This document shows, in pieces, positions 12,034 to 23,789 of a stretch of DNA of 64,000 bases. Location of the stretch: assembly GCF_008831285.2 (NCBI RefSeq), contig NC_045138.2:13652571-13716570 (forward strand), in the 5' to 3' direction. The position numbers and the translations under genes are program-made. The stretch comes from Nymphaea colorata. Taxonomy: Eukaryota > Streptophyta > Magnoliopsida > Nymphaeales > Nymphaeaceae. Under the pieces are notes generated by a model, which saw nothing but the letters and a program-made list of their open reading frames with translations, was not told the origin of the DNA and searched no databases. Each line of letters opens with the position of its first letter. The stretch's first letter is position 1.

Positions 12034-13865
12034 ATATCCGGAATTGCTTGAGGCATCACTAGGAGCGGAGGGAGAGGGGGGCACCTGGGCCATGGCCCTA
12101 CCACGGTACATGGAAAAAAAAAATTATAGTTAAAAAATTAAAATTTTTTTGTTTGGCTCAACCCGCCTTGATGTGTTGGCCCTACCCTGTTTTGCCAACC
12201 TCGCCCTCTCTCTCTGGCCCTACCCTGTGTCGCCGGCACCTTCCTCTCTCTCTTGCCTCGCGCCCTCTCTGTCGCTCACTCCTTGAGTCCCTTCCTCTCT
12301 GGCTCACAGCACAGGCCATTGCTGGACCAGCCTTTTCTCTCATGCCCTCTCTCTCTTGCGCCCACTCCCTCACTCGCTCCCTGCCTCTCTGACCCATAGT
12401 GCAGGCGAACGCCGGCCCCGCTCTCTGTCTCGTGCGCTCTCTCTCAATCTCTCACTCGCTCCTTGCCCTGCAGGGGCGGAGGAGACCGCTTGGCCATGGC
12501 CTTACCCCAAAGCATGAAAAAAAAATTATATTTAAAAGATAAAAAACTTTTAGTTTGGCCCAACCTGCCTCGATCCGTTGGTCCTACTTCACTGCCCCTA
12601 CTCTCTCACTCAATTCCAACTTCACTGCTCTTACGGTTGCTATTTTTTTATTGTCACAAACTTGTTACTTAAATAAAATGTAAACCAAAAACACTAATGG
12701 TTAATATGCAGAAGCAATTTAACGATTTTTCCAGCATGTAGATCGATTTTAATTGTATACGTTCTTACTTTTTTAGGTGGTCGTGCAACTCAGTTACCAG
12801 GACGGACGGACAGTCAATGAGACCAAGAACTTCTGGAGCACTCACTTAATAAGAAGCTCATCCAGATGGGCTTCGATCCGATCACGCATCGCCCGAGGGC
12901 GGATCTCTTCAATTGGACTGCCAACTACCAACTGGACAATGCTGCTTGCTCTCTTGCACTTGCTCCTTGGCGGAGCTTTTCAGAGACCAAATAGGCCACA
13001 CCTCTGCTCAGAATGTGCAACTCCCACGAATCCTTGAATAATAACAAGCAGTAATGAGGCTGCACACTCATCAATCCAAAAACTCGGCATCAAAATGTTC
13101 AAACTTGTGCTCCCCTCTTCCCCACGCCGGCGCAACGGAGAACTCGGGTGGCAACAAGGGTGATGCCTAGGGGTGGAGCAGTATTTTTTTCAGTGCAGTC
13201 AAACTGTCCTTGTATACTCACACTTTATATAATATTTGTAAACCACAATATAGTAGAAATGAACATATGTCGTACATAATTGTTCACTTCATGAATGTGA
13301 AATGCGATCTGTCCTACGACACATTTAATAATTACTTGTGTCATTAGCAAAAAACGCGATCTATCCTAAACAGGATATGACCACACATCGAGGCAAGTCG
13401 GGGTAAACTAAAAAATTTTTATTTTTTAAATATATATTTTTTCCATGCTTTGAGGTAGAGCCATGGCCCAAGCAGGTCCCACTTCCCTCTGCCCCTGCTG
13501 GGCAGGGAGGGAGGGAGCGAGTGAGAGAGAGCACATGAGAGAGAGGGCGGGGCTGGCGCTCGCCTGCACTATGGGCCAAAGAAGCTGGGACCGAGGGAGA
13601 GAGTGGGCGCGAGAGAGAGGGCGCAAGGCAAGAGAGAGAGGAAGGGGCTGGTGACATAGGGTAGGGCAGAGAGGGAGGGAGGGAGCCAGTGAGAGGGCGG
13701 GGCCCGGGAAACAGGGAAGGGCCAACACCTCAGGCGGGTTGAGCCAAACTAATTTTTTTTTTTTAAATATAGACTTTTTTTTTTTCCATGCACTGTGGTA
13801 GGGCCATGGCCCAGCGCCCCCCCCTCCCTCCGTCCCCTGGTGATGCCTCAAGCAATTCCGGATAT
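12034..13865. mobile_element. MYB exon 3 fragment bracketed by ~500 bp terminal inverted repeats
   Basis: The outer ends, atatccggaattgcttgagg and its complement cctcaagcaattccggatat, are followed inwards by long CT/GA-rich inverted repeats (about 12,034-12,590 and 13,380-13,865). Between them lies about 780 bp that matches 24,640-25,680, including a decayed R2R3-MYB third exon at 12,777. A gene fragment between long inverted termini resembles a Pack-MULE. I cannot see a 9 bp target-site duplication, and the left terminus is continuous with the left inverted arm, so a purely rearrangement-based origin is also possible. One terminus is also present next to the MYB locus at 25,680-26,160. Confidence 0.55.
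12777..13040 (+). pseudogene. R2R3-MYB exon 3 fragment (locus 1), broken
   Basis: After an acceptor-like ttttag, the sequence reads as the end of a MYB R3 repeat: Trp, then (after a small deletion) Ala-Thr-Gln-Leu, proline and the conserved block with the TVNETKNFW-like stretch, followed by a frame-shifted version of the LIQMGFDP block. Two or more indels break the frame, and about 230 bp present at 24,915-25,145 is missing. Exons 1 and 2 are absent. It matches the exon 3 at 24,803. Confidence 0.75.
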
Positions 13866-14876
13866 GGAGCCGCCCGGATCTAGCCGGAATTCTTACTTGA
13901 CGACGCTTTCATGCAGGAGATCGTTTGAAAGCCTAGCTAGGCGCAAAAATATTTAGTTCCATCCTGCCATACTTCATCCTGAGTCTTTTCCTGTGTACAT
14001 TTTGCTACCATGCGTTTGTTTTCGACGTCATTTAGATCTTCTATGTGCTGATGCTGCATTGCCGAACGTTAGTTTGTATATACTGATAAAAGAGACACAG
14101 ATGATACTGTTTAGCTGGTCTGAGTTAGATTTGAAGCCTGATAATTTCCATCGTATACCTTTCTGTTTCTCTATGAGCAACAAATACATTTTGCTTGCGT
14201 GTTTGTCATCAACCAGAACTATTTTATAATTAAAGTAAGAAATGACAAGAAAATTAAGGTACACATGAATTGGGCCAGCTTCTTAATCATTAAAACTGAA
14301 TTGACAGGGCTTGGTGAGACTAGTCGGTAAAATATATATATGTTGATTATAAATTTGCCGAAATGATCGAACATATTTAAAGAGCCAGTTACGTATAATA
14401 TGTCTTGATTATGTGTAATCCATCAAGAGAAATTGAAACTCGAAAGAAGGTGCGTGGAGGCTTTTGCTGGTAGAGTTTCGCTGTGGATTAATTAGATGAC
14501 AGGGAAAGCAGACGAGGTTGGCAGATGAAGGATCGGAGTTAGGAGCAACTGTGAGGGGGGAGGCGATCGAAGGAGGGGAAACTGGTCCATCCTTGTGGTT
14601 GACTTCACTAGGATCCATGTCAAAAGCATGACGTAGAATGATAGGACAATGATACAACTGGGAAGAAATGCGCACTATAAAGTGAAAATAGAGGATTTCT
14701 CTCTTTCTTTAATAGCGCGTTCGCGATTCTCATCTTTCCTCCCTGTTGGGGGTTTTGTGTTTGGCCATTTTTTTAATAAAAAAAGGCAAAGGGACAGCGC
14801 ATATTTTTCCTCGTGAGCAGTTGAGACCTCTTTGCTTGTGCCTTTTCAAGCAAACGATTGACAGAGGCCGATCTTT

Positions 14877-14909
<33 letters not shown>

Positions 14910-16200
14910 TATGAAAGATAAAAAGTAAAATAAAGAAAATGTTATCGTTTTTTCTCTCAATTATCGGACATGAATGTGTGTGTGCGCGAGAGAGGGAGAA
15001 AGATATGAAAGGTAAAAAGCAAGAAAAATGGTAAACTAATGAAAATGTTATTGTTTTTTCCCTCCACTATTGGACATGATAAATTAAATTGCCCTGATGA
15101 GTAAGTTGAGTAATTTTACTGTTGTTTTCTTTGTACACTAGTCAAAAAGAGAAAATGAGTGTATATGTACATTATATCGAATGGTGTGCCGATGACTGAA
15201 GATTTTCAGTCCAAACTTAGATTGGAGAAATCTGTAAATTTTATATATATATATATGTAGCTAACCTTGATGGAAAAATCTATAAATACTTTATATATTC
15301 ATATAGCCATTAAGGTTTCTATTGCACATGGTTGTTAACATGAGAGGCACTTTCGGGGGCTGAGTTATATTATATATATATAAAGCAGTGGATTCTCAAA
15401 TGCTGCCTCATTAACACAGTCCAAAAAAAAAAAAAAAATATTGGGCTGCGTGTATGAGAGAGATTCCTCTTGCAGCTGCAGGAATCCATGTTATTTATAT
15501 AATAGAAAGAAAAAGTGCGACTGTGTGGGTGAGAGTTGCCGCCACATGTGGTTAAATCCGCCCGCCCTTCTTTTGTTGTTGCCAGAGGTGGAAATGACAA
15601 AAGTACTTGATGGGATGGATGGACCGGTTCAATGGCAGACCGTTAGTTGAAGCATGGGTTTGAGTTGTAATACGTAAGATTTTTTGTATGCAAAGTTTCT
15701 ATGACTATCCATCTTTTCATGCAAACACAGTGCAGCAAAATGTTGCTCCCTTTATTGAGCGTAACAAGAATGAAACGAAAACCATTATCAATGTGATATG
15801 TCTATTATTTTAGTCTTTTTCCATAAAAGTGTCTCATAAATCAACTAGTTTTGAAATAATCAAATATTTGAGATGGTGGTCCATTAGCTCTGTTCTTATG
15901 CATGTCTACACATCTTTTTCTTTCATGTATGGGTCTCTTAGATTTCTTATTCAGTATCATTTTCTTGTTCTTAGATTTAGAATTCCCACATTCATTATCT
16001 TATTCTAGTCCGTTAGATTTCTTACTCAATCAATTTCTTGTTCTTAGGTTTAGAATTCTCACATCCATTATCTTATTCTAAATCAACTCTAAACCTCTGA
16101 TTTGCCTCAGATTTGTGAGGGGAGTTGGAGGGTCATTTATAATGGGCTCAACCATGAACCCGCTTAAGGATGTCAACAGATCCTATTTAGATTGGATATA
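13866..16200. other. Intergenic DNA with an R1 scrap and microsatellites
   Basis: No gene is supported. The frame at 14,409-14,675 (-) has 88 codons but no recognisable domain. A (TA)(GA) tract lies at about 14,877-14,910. At 15,125-15,410 the 3' end of an R1 copy recurs with a short TA run. At 15,590-15,650 there is a block around gatggatggaccggttcaat, also seen at 22,680-22,760 and 43,930-44,010. A short direct repeat at 15,940-16,085 contains two versions of ttagatttcttactcaatca-like text. Confidence 0.5.
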
Positions 16201-16349
16201 TCTTTAATCATATCCGTTTTTTCGAATATTTACATACGAATTTGAATTCGCATAAAGAAAAGTCATATCCGAAAGGCTAAGCAGTGGTGGATGAGGAGAA
16301 CAGAACACAGTGCAACCACAGAACGATGGAAAGAGAGAGCAGGAAGTAC

Positions 16350-16482
16350 CTGCATGTTTGGGGAGTGCCCTCCAACTCCCATGCCCGTGCTTCTGAATGT
16401 AATCGATCAACTTGCTATCCTCCTCGGGTGTCCATGGCCCCTTCCTCAGGCCACTCTCATCACAACAGGGTGACCAGCCCAT
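16350..16482 (-). pseudogene. R2R3-MYB exon 1 only (first copy)
   Basis: The minus strand encodes [20 protein letters not shown] and continues through [20 protein letters not shown] to KHAG, then a good GT donor (gcaggtac). The length of 133 bases is usual for exon 1 of R2R3-MYBs, and the sequence belongs with the MYB92/93/102-like group. Position 3 is Trp instead of the near-invariant Arg (MGRSPCC). There is no exon 2 or 3 downstream (below 16,350), only about 80 bp of intron-like sequence, so it cannot make a MYB protein. It sits head-to-head with IQM copy 1, 336 bp away. Confidence 0.85.
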
Positions 16483-16818
16483 TCTGATCTCTCTCTCTCT
16501 CTCTCTGTCTAATTCTTCTTCTTCTCTACCACATGCAAGAAGCCTCCTGTTGCATCTCCAAAACCAACAAAGAAGCCGCTGTATTTATGCCCTTCTCATG
16601 TCCATGCAACTGTGGCATAATTTCACCCCCACATATTCTTTTAGCTAACCACGAAACTAACTGATGCCACATTTTTGTTTATTCTTTGTGACTACCTGAA
16701 AGGGGAGGGAAGGAAGAGGCAACTTTATCGGCAGTGCGATCGATCGTACCTCCTCCGTCCTTGTGATCTCGCGGTTGCGATATTGACACCTCATCTAGCT
16801 TACACGTGTACTTCTCCA
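16483..16818. promoter_or_regulatory. MYB upstream region now lying between MYB exon 1 (-) and IQM copy 1 (+)
   Basis: The whole stretch up to about 16,811 matches 24,230-24,575, the DNA upstream of another MYB exon 1, including a CT-rich leader and a TATA-like gcataaatac on the minus strand (16,581-16,590), about 100 bp before the MYB start. At about 16,811 similarity switches abruptly to IQM exon 1. IQM copy 1 has therefore lost its own promoter and is joined to the back of a MYB promoter. Whether this drives plus-strand transcription is unknown. Confidence 0.7.
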
Positions 16819-19800
16819 ATGAATGCAGAAGGGAGGCCCATGGACGCTGCCGCATTGAAGGTACAGAAGGTCTACAGGAGTTACAGGACCAGACGTCAGC
16901 TTGCTGCTGTCGTTAGCGGAAACTCATCGAAGGTCTGGTTTTTTTGGTGCTTTTGTTGCGACTTTTTCGTCCTTTGGTGGCCCTTTTGGGTAGTAGCTGA
17001 AAATTAACCCAAATGATCAGTGCAGCAACTCACTGACCCTGCTCACTGGTTGCCTGAAAAAACTGTTTCATTGAAATCTTGATTTTAAAATTGGTTTACT
17101 AAACAGTGACTTTTAGTTATTGTTTTTATGCTCGCTCACGCACTGCGGCACTAGAGAAATTACCAGATTTTGATGCTAAATCAATTCCAAAGATTGGCAC
17201 CACAGACGTCTCTCCCTCTTTTCTCTCCCTGTACCTCTCGGGAGTGGTATATTTGTGTCTCGGAGATTTCTTTTTTATTGTTTTGAGTTTTGACTTGTGT
17301 ATATTCATTTTCAAGTTTCAACGCGGATCAATATTAAAGTATGGGAGCACAGGGAAGAAGTAGTGGTTGTACCTTTTTACTTTGTTTCTTCTTCTCCTTT
17401 TCCTTTTGCTTTATGGGGTTCAACATATTTAAAGGAAGGTTTCTTACAGGTTGGAAAAGGTCTATCCAAAAATGCCAAAGCTCGGAAATTGGCATTCCCG
17501 CATTGGATTGAGGCTGTAAGTCTGTTCTGTTTTTTCCCCGTTTTCATATTTTAATGGTGCAGAGATATATATAAATTGCAATAAGAGAATTTAAATTGGT
17601 AAGCAATTTTTTATTTTACTCAGGTTGATCCTCGTCATCGTTACGGACATAATTTGCATTACTATTATAATGAGTGGTGTAAAAATGAATCGGGTGAACC
17701 TTTCTTCTACTGGTAAGCACCTGAAATTTCAATAATCTTGGCATTATGGATGACTTATGAAAAATATTTCTGATCAAGTGCATGTGCTCTGTTACATATA
17801 CCTCCAGCTGCTATTTTGCAGCTACGTTGTTTTGTTTCAATTACAGCCTTATTGAGCATCTGAAAGAACTCTTCTTCATTGCTGCTTCATCTTGATATAA
17901 TATCTTTTTGTGTGCATGCTCAGCATGTTTGCATGCATCTGCAGATGCAGCATATCTCCTTTAGCTTGGCTGCATGCCATGCTAAGTTACGAAGTGCACC
18001 ATATTGTCATCACACTACATCAGTGATGACCCTTAACTTTTTACTCCTGCAGTACATATTTGTTTTTTTTTCTTTATATATCGTTCAGTTTGTTTAGATT
18101 TCATTAAGGAAGCAATCAAATATGTCCCGCAAGTAGCAAATGGCACGTGTGATCAATATCTACGAATAGTTAAGATTATGTTCGTACTAATAGCTGTTAA
18201 CATGTTAAAGATGCTTTGGAGAGTTCTCTCCTACGTAACTATTATAAATTTACAAGTAATTCAACTCAAAGATGTTATGTGCAAGTTGATGACTTTTTTG
18301 GATACTTTATTTATCGATTTTATTTGTTCTTGTGCAGGCTGGACGTAGGAGGAGGTAGGAATGTCGATATAAAAGAATGCAGAAGGTCATTACTTACGAA
18401 ACAATGTGTCAGATACCTGGGTCCTGTAAGTCCGTGTTTCAAATTGTTTAATTGGCCAACAAAAGTGACAGGAATGAAGTACAGATCTAATTTGGGTTCA
18501 AGAATTCTAAAATTACTCCAGGAAGGATTGAAACATTAGTAAAATGTGGTTAAAATTTGATTAGTAAAAAACTGCGTGGTCTAGGATATGTTTAAAAAGG
18601 AAGGGAGAAATGAGGCTGCATGTTTTTCTGGTGTGAGGTGTTTTTTAAGTTCGAGTAGATATTCTTGAAGGGTGAGGCTTCATAACTGAATGGGATTCCT
18701 TACTCTAGAGATTAAATCATGAGTTCTTTGGCTTTAACCAACAACCAATCAACCTCATGATTCTGTAGGTCTGTCATCACTTTTTTTAATGTCAAATTAA
18801 TAAATGCTTGCTGATATTATGGTCGCATTCTTCTGGAGTTTTAGAGAAGTTTACTACTATGGCTGTGAATTTCTGTCAATGGATGATGCTACTGTACTTA
18901 TTACAAAGTTTCCTGCTACTGATATGTGGCATGGAAACACGCAGTTTGCTATTTATTTTTTAGTTATTGTGTTTTTTTAAATTGGCTTACATGTACAATC
19001 TCTATCTGTTTTTTATTTCAGCAAGAGAGGGAGCTCTATGAATATTCACCGAGGAATGGAAAAATCATACATGTGAAAAGTGGAGAGCTTCTTGACACAA
19101 CAATAGGTCAAGGTCACCCTCGTGCGAAATGGATCTTTGTCATGTGCACCAATAAGAAGCTCTATGCAGGCGTTGTAAACTACTTTATTCATTTATCTTC
19201 AGATTTAGCTATGAAAATTTTCTGGTGTTCTCGTTCTTCTTGTCAACCATTTGACTCTAAAATATTGTAATTTGCCTTGTATTATTGAAGATGTTTTTCA
19301 TGTATCTCCCGATAAGCGTAAGCCTCGTCTATAGCTAAAAGGGATATCGGGAGCTGAAGGCAGTTGCCTATTAGTTTAATAGTCTGTGTCTCCTTTCACA
19401 CGGATAAATTGTTTCCTTGGACATAGAAAGTCTGAAATTGACAATCTACTTAACCTTATAAATCTCATTTTTCTATTAAAAATTTGACTTTTCTATCCGC
19501 CTGTATCTAGAAAAAGAAGGGGGAATTTCATCACTCCAGCTTTCTCGCTGGTGGGGTCACTCTAGCGGCAGGAAGGTTGGCTGCAGAAAATGGTGTGCTC
19601 AAGGTACTTACCTGGAAATCTCGAGAAACACTTCAACTTCAGTCAATGGTTGTAACTTTGTAGGTTTTTTTTAAGAAAATTGAACTATTTGATGCCAACA
19701 ACACTATTTTCTCTACGTTTCTTTACTTTCACAATTTTATTGATGGGCATGCTCTGATTTTAGATATTCTGTAACAACTAACAAGTTTCGTGGGGTGGTA

Positions 19801-20434
19801 GATTTTCCACGTTAGTTTTTTAAAGTTTATCATATAAACCTGCCAAATGCTTGAACATTAGCCTTCAGTATTTGCTTGATGCACTGCACAATGTTTAACT
19901 GAGTGATCTTGTAACCCGACGTTTTTCTTGATCGTTGGAAAGAGAATCTGTCAATTGATAGCTGGGTTAAGTTTTTCAACCAATGCATATTTTTGCAATG
20001 GCGCACATTTATAAGTTATGTTCGGTTTCCTATTTCTTATTGTAACTAATCCTGAATATTTGACTTTTGTTTCAGAAAGTGTCGGCTAAAAGCGGGCACT
20101 ATCGACCCACTGCTGAGAATCTTGATATCTTCTTGGCATTTCTTAGAGAGAACGGTGTGAACCTGGACGAAGTGAAGGTTTGTATTTCTCTTAAACATTT
20201 ATACTTTTCTTTAAAATGTCTAGACATCTGCACACCTTACCTTCTCTTCATATTCAGGTGCGCTTTCCGAGCGATGACAAGTACAATGGGCACAATCCAT
20301 TGTATGCGGAGAAGTTCAGCTGCGAAAACGCAACTGATCAAGAGGCTTATAGCAACGACACAGAAGACCAATCGTCTGATCGCAAACTTCATGATAAAAA
20401 GGTGGTTGAGCGAATCTCAAATTTGACTATATAA
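16819..20434 (+). CDS. IQM-type calmodulin-binding protein, truncated copy 1
   Basis: This is the sister of the gene at 35,585-40,513. Exons by comparison: 16,819-16,932; 17,450-17,515; 17,624-17,712; 18,338-18,425; 19,022-19,174; 19,511-19,603; 20,076-20,177; 20,258-20,434, all with GT-AG borders, giving 293 codons without a break. An in-frame ATG also exists at 16,675. Compared with copy 2 it lacks the first 33 residues, and exons 1 and 2 are fused by an in-frame deletion that removes intron 1 and about 40 residues just after the IQ motif. A TAA at 20,432 removes roughly the last 125 residues. The IQ-like motif ([15 protein letters not shown]) and the core ([30 protein letters not shown]) remain. 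It could be a truncated but translatable protein or a young pseudogene; the replaced promoter favours the latter. Confidence 0.7.
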
Positions 20435-21950
20435 GTGTCCAAAGACAAACAGAGCAAGAAAATGTCAAAGGTAGCTACGAAAGGACTTTGTGAGGGGGCC
20501 TTCGCAGTCCCAAACCAGAGGTTCCTCCAAAGGAGATATTGCAGTGAATCCATTCCAAGAGCAAGGCACAATCATATCAACTTGGGCACCAGCTATCTCT
20601 CAAATGGTGCAGTGGTGTCGGTCCAAGATTTGGATGTGTAGCGGATTATCCGAGGGAGTTGAGGTTCTAGGCTCTGGAATTTGTGAACCATTCCCCTCGT
20701 GTCTCAAGCCCATCTGCTTCATGATCTTTCCCTACTTCTCCACTTTCTACACAGTGCTCAACACCCATTGGGATTTTCAGTTTCCAGTCTATGAAAGTGG
20801 TGCCGCATAAATTTGCAGGACTAAAATCTCTGCATGGTTGGCGATCCGTTGCAATAATGTTCCAACCATCCGTTGGCTCCTCTATTTTGCTCTAAGTTGG
20901 ATAGCTAATAAAGTTGGTAGTACGTTCCTTTGTGCAGAATGGGTGTACGACCTCCCTTGCCCTTTATGTAACGTCTTGATGTTTCCATATTCTCTGATTG
21001 AATGAAAGCTTTAAGCAGCGCTCTCTTTCCTCATCAACAAATTTTGCATCGGTAGCAATTTTCAATATCATGAGATGTAAAGACCCCACCTAAAATTGGT
21101 ATGCGAGATTCCAAACCGTCCAACTACTTTAGCAGTATAGCAAACAGATATATAAACTTGTCAAGATCTCGTAAACAATTCAACAGAAAACTATTTCCAT
21201 GTCCTTTACGTGCATGTGGCTCTTCCGCATGACGCGGTTTATAACGTTTTTTTTTTCTTAATTTGCAAACGGAGTCGAGGTGATCTTTACTACCTTGCAT
21301 GCTGAAATATGGTAATTCAACCTCATCCAACTTCACAGTCAAGGGATTAAGCTCCTAAGCTCCCATCCGGACTGGCTGAGCTGTATAATTGCAACTCTAA
21401 TTGACAAGACAATATACGAAATGAACCATAAGAGTTCTAAGCAAAGTAATTTTGAAAAATGATTCATTTATTCAATTTCGTTTTTGTACAAAATATGGAT
21501 TTGTTGACCAAGGGCCAGGCAGCTTTCAAAACATGCCTTATAAATTCTTCACCTTCTTTCCTGATCCCGAACTGTGATGTTGACCTCCGAGCTCCTTCGA
21601 GTTCCAACCGATGCCTCATTCAACTCGGATTTCAATATAGGATTAGCAGTTAGAGAGGTATGAACTGTAGTTTCAAACAAGTTAGATTTGTATGAGATTT
21701 TTGTCCCCAGATACTGGGGATCTGTTATTACTCAACGTCGACTGTCCCCGTTTACATCCCCGACAAGGATGCATATCTTTAGCTGGGTATGGCAGACTGT
21801 GAATAACTGAACCGGTATATGGTTTGTTCCTGATTCATTTTTCATCGGACTCCAGCGTAGCATCTATCTACGTTACTAGAACCCTTCATCTCATCATCTT
21901 GCATTAAATGCAGAATACTTAGCAGCTTTTCCTGTTCTCGACCAGAATTC
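20435..21950 (+). pseudogene. Decayed IQM copy 1 3' coding part and shared 3' flank
   Basis: After the new stop, sequence matching the last part of copy 2 exon 9 continues to about 20,810 (ending before the equivalent of the copy 2 stop), but with frameshifts. From there to about 21,950 the DNA matches 40,514-41,640, the 3' flank of copy 2. No separate gene is visible; the frame at 20,490-20,810 is the shifted IQM tail. Confidence 0.75.
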
Positions 21951-21989
21951 TTTTCGAAATTGCATGGTGCTGGAAGGCTTGGATGGAAT

Positions 21990-22572
21990 ATGTGGAGGTT
22001 CCGCATGATCTATATTTTAATTTTATCACACATAATAGGCAGACAACTTTAATTTATAGTGTAGTTTACTTGAGCAAAATAGAGAAAAAAAAGTACCTCT
22101 AATTGATTTTAGCTTATAGTCTATATGGTCTATTGAAGGGGCCAAGCTGAGGCATTGATGCTCCTTTGCTTACTTTTAATCTAAAATTCTGAGTGAAAGG
22201 ATCCAAGTTTTTGGGAAGAAATTAGAAATCTCTGCTCTCTCTTTTCATTTTTTGTTTTTAAAGTCAAGATAAATTTTATTTTGCGTCTTTTTGGAAGTTG
22301 GGGGTAGGCCGCTATGACAGTGGCTGGTTGGAGAATTAGCATATGCACTGTTATTATTTCAATTTTCTCAAGCAAGGTTTATTAATTTGTTTGATACTTG
22401 CCTTTTTTGTACACTAGTCAAAAAGAAAAAATGAGTGTACAACAGTACATGTACATTGTATCGAGTGGTGTGCTTATGACGGAAGGTTTTTAATCCAAAC
22501 TTAGATTGGAGAAATATGTAAATTCTATATGTAAAAAGATTTTCAACCTAAACTTGATTGGAGAAATCAGTA

Positions 22573-22646
<74 letters not shown>

Positions 22647-22660
22647 CACTGGATTCTAGG
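21990..22660 (+). repeat. R1 repeat, 3' half, with long TA run
   Basis: This matches 43,150-43,870, the 3' half of R1 copy d, in the same position relative to the IQM gene; the 1.5 kb that separates them at 41,640-43,150 is missing here. The copy ends in a TA run of about 75 bases (22,567-22,642). The frame spanning the run (poly Tyr-Ile) is an artefact. Confidence 0.8.
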
Positions 22661-23259
22661 GCCATCCAGGGCTGAGGCGGAACCGACAGAATTCCTTGGA
22701 ATGGATGGACTGGTTCAATGGCAAACACTAGCGGTTAGCCAGTTGATGGATGGGTCTGAGTTAGCTAGTTTCCTGCTCGTCTAACTTGAGTAGTGTAACT
22801 ATTCTCCTCATAGAAAGGGTGTCAATACCACATTTGTGAATAAGCACAGGAGGTAGGTGTAGTTGAAAAAGAGGACACTGTAGCGTACTTATGGGTGACG
22901 AAACAGGGACCATTAAAACGGAAGAGGAACTGCCATTTACTCGAAATGAAAAGAAGGCCAGCAAAAAGAAAGTTTGTTCGCGTTTTTTTCATTTCGAGTA
23001 ATGGCAAGAGGAGAAAGTTTGTAGCTTTTTAAACATCATTATATATTTCGATTTTTCATTTCCGCAATGACAATAAAGTTACTACAATTCGGACGGAAGA
23101 AGTTACAATAAATTTAGCACTAAAATAGTAAAAGGCGGCTACATTTCTCAACATTTCCTTGTTTGCATACCCCCGTATAAACGTAGAATTTCGAGATTTC
23201 TATTCTAGAAGGAAAGCGATGAAAAATCGATGATCATTTATAAAAAAGACATTGTTGGT
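22661..23259. other. Intergenic DNA before the MYB inverted repeat
   Basis: The first 100 bases carry the block around gatggatggactggttcaat shared with 15,590 and 43,930. A short inverted repeat lies at 22,921-23,010 (the agtaaatggca / cgaaatgaaaa text and its complement). No MYB upstream sequence is found here, so the left MYB exon 1 has lost its promoter. Confidence 0.5.
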
Positions 23260-23279
23260 TGCATGTGGTAGAGAAGAAG

Positions 23280-23314
<35 letters not shown>

Positions 23315-23319
23315 TCAGA

Positions 23320-23760
23320 ATGGGCAGGTCACCCTGTTGTGATGAGAGTGGCCTGAACAAGGGGCCATGGACACCTGAGGAGGATAGCAAGTTGATCGAT
23401 TACATTCAGAAGCACGGGCATGGGAGTTGGAGGGCACCCCCCAAACATGCAGGAGCTTCCTGCTCTCTCTTTCCATCGTTCTGTGGTTGCACTGTGTTCT
23501 CTTCTCCTCATCCACCAGGAAGCCTCCTGCTTCGCCTTGCAGGAGGTTTCCATAAGAGAATTGTTCAAATTGAAGATAGGAAGAGACATCCAAGTCGTCC
23601 AAGTTTTCTTATGAGATTATTGAGTTCTTTTTCTTGTTTAATTTGACGGGGCTCAACAGATGTGGAAAGAGTTGCAGGTTGAGATGGACAAACTACTTGA
23701 GGCCTGATATCAAGAGTGGAAAGTTCTCCCAAGAGGAAGAACAAACTATAGTTCATCTCA
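23320..23760 (+). pseudogene. R2R3-MYB exons 1-2, left arm (plus strand)
   Basis: Exon 1 is 23,320-23,452 ([20 protein letters not shown] and so on to PPKHAG). The donor is changed from GT to GA (gcaggagc instead of gcaggtac). Exon 2 begins near 23,648 with [20 protein letters not shown] and runs to the QEEEQTI block, after which it diverges. No AG acceptor precedes exon 2; the sequence there is ttgacggggctc. Exon 3 is 1 kb away, behind the inverted arm. It cannot be spliced into a MYB. Confidence 0.85.
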
Positions 23761-23789
23761 CCATGCCCTGTCAATTCAGTTTTAAACAG

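Larger units (their letters stand above)
7641..12600 (+). repeat. Left arm of the 4.9 kb inverted duplication
   Basis: The whole stretch is the reverse complement of 25,640-30,492, with differences of only a few bases in most 60-base rows and some indels, notably the TA run at 11,692-11,743, which is far shorter in the partner. The outer boundary is sharp: similarity stops just left of ataagttaaactaaaatttt. Within the arm lie two MITE-like hairpins (8,108-8,226 and about 9,770-9,970), an R1 copy (10,390-11,760) and, at its inner end, a CT-rich terminal segment (12,034-12,600). No gene is visible. Confidence 0.9.

Noticed and set aside
12153-12672. Overlapping Ser/Leu/Pro-rich and Arg/Glu-rich frames on both strands as genes
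   Set aside because: They are the two readings of a CT/GA low-complexity terminus and recur with indels at 13,361-13,851 and 25,618-26,060. No start context, splice sites or domain.
14409-14675. 88-codon minus-strand frame as a small gene
   Set aside because: I recognise no motif, and there is no convincing TATA box or splice context; it may be chance. A transcript search would decide.
16204-16482. Complete MYB gene on the minus strand
   Set aside because: Only exon 1 is present; the rest of the frame is intron read-through, and no exon 2 or 3 lies within reach.
22506-22784. Frame with a long Tyr-Ile repeat
   Set aside because: Translation of a TA microsatellite.
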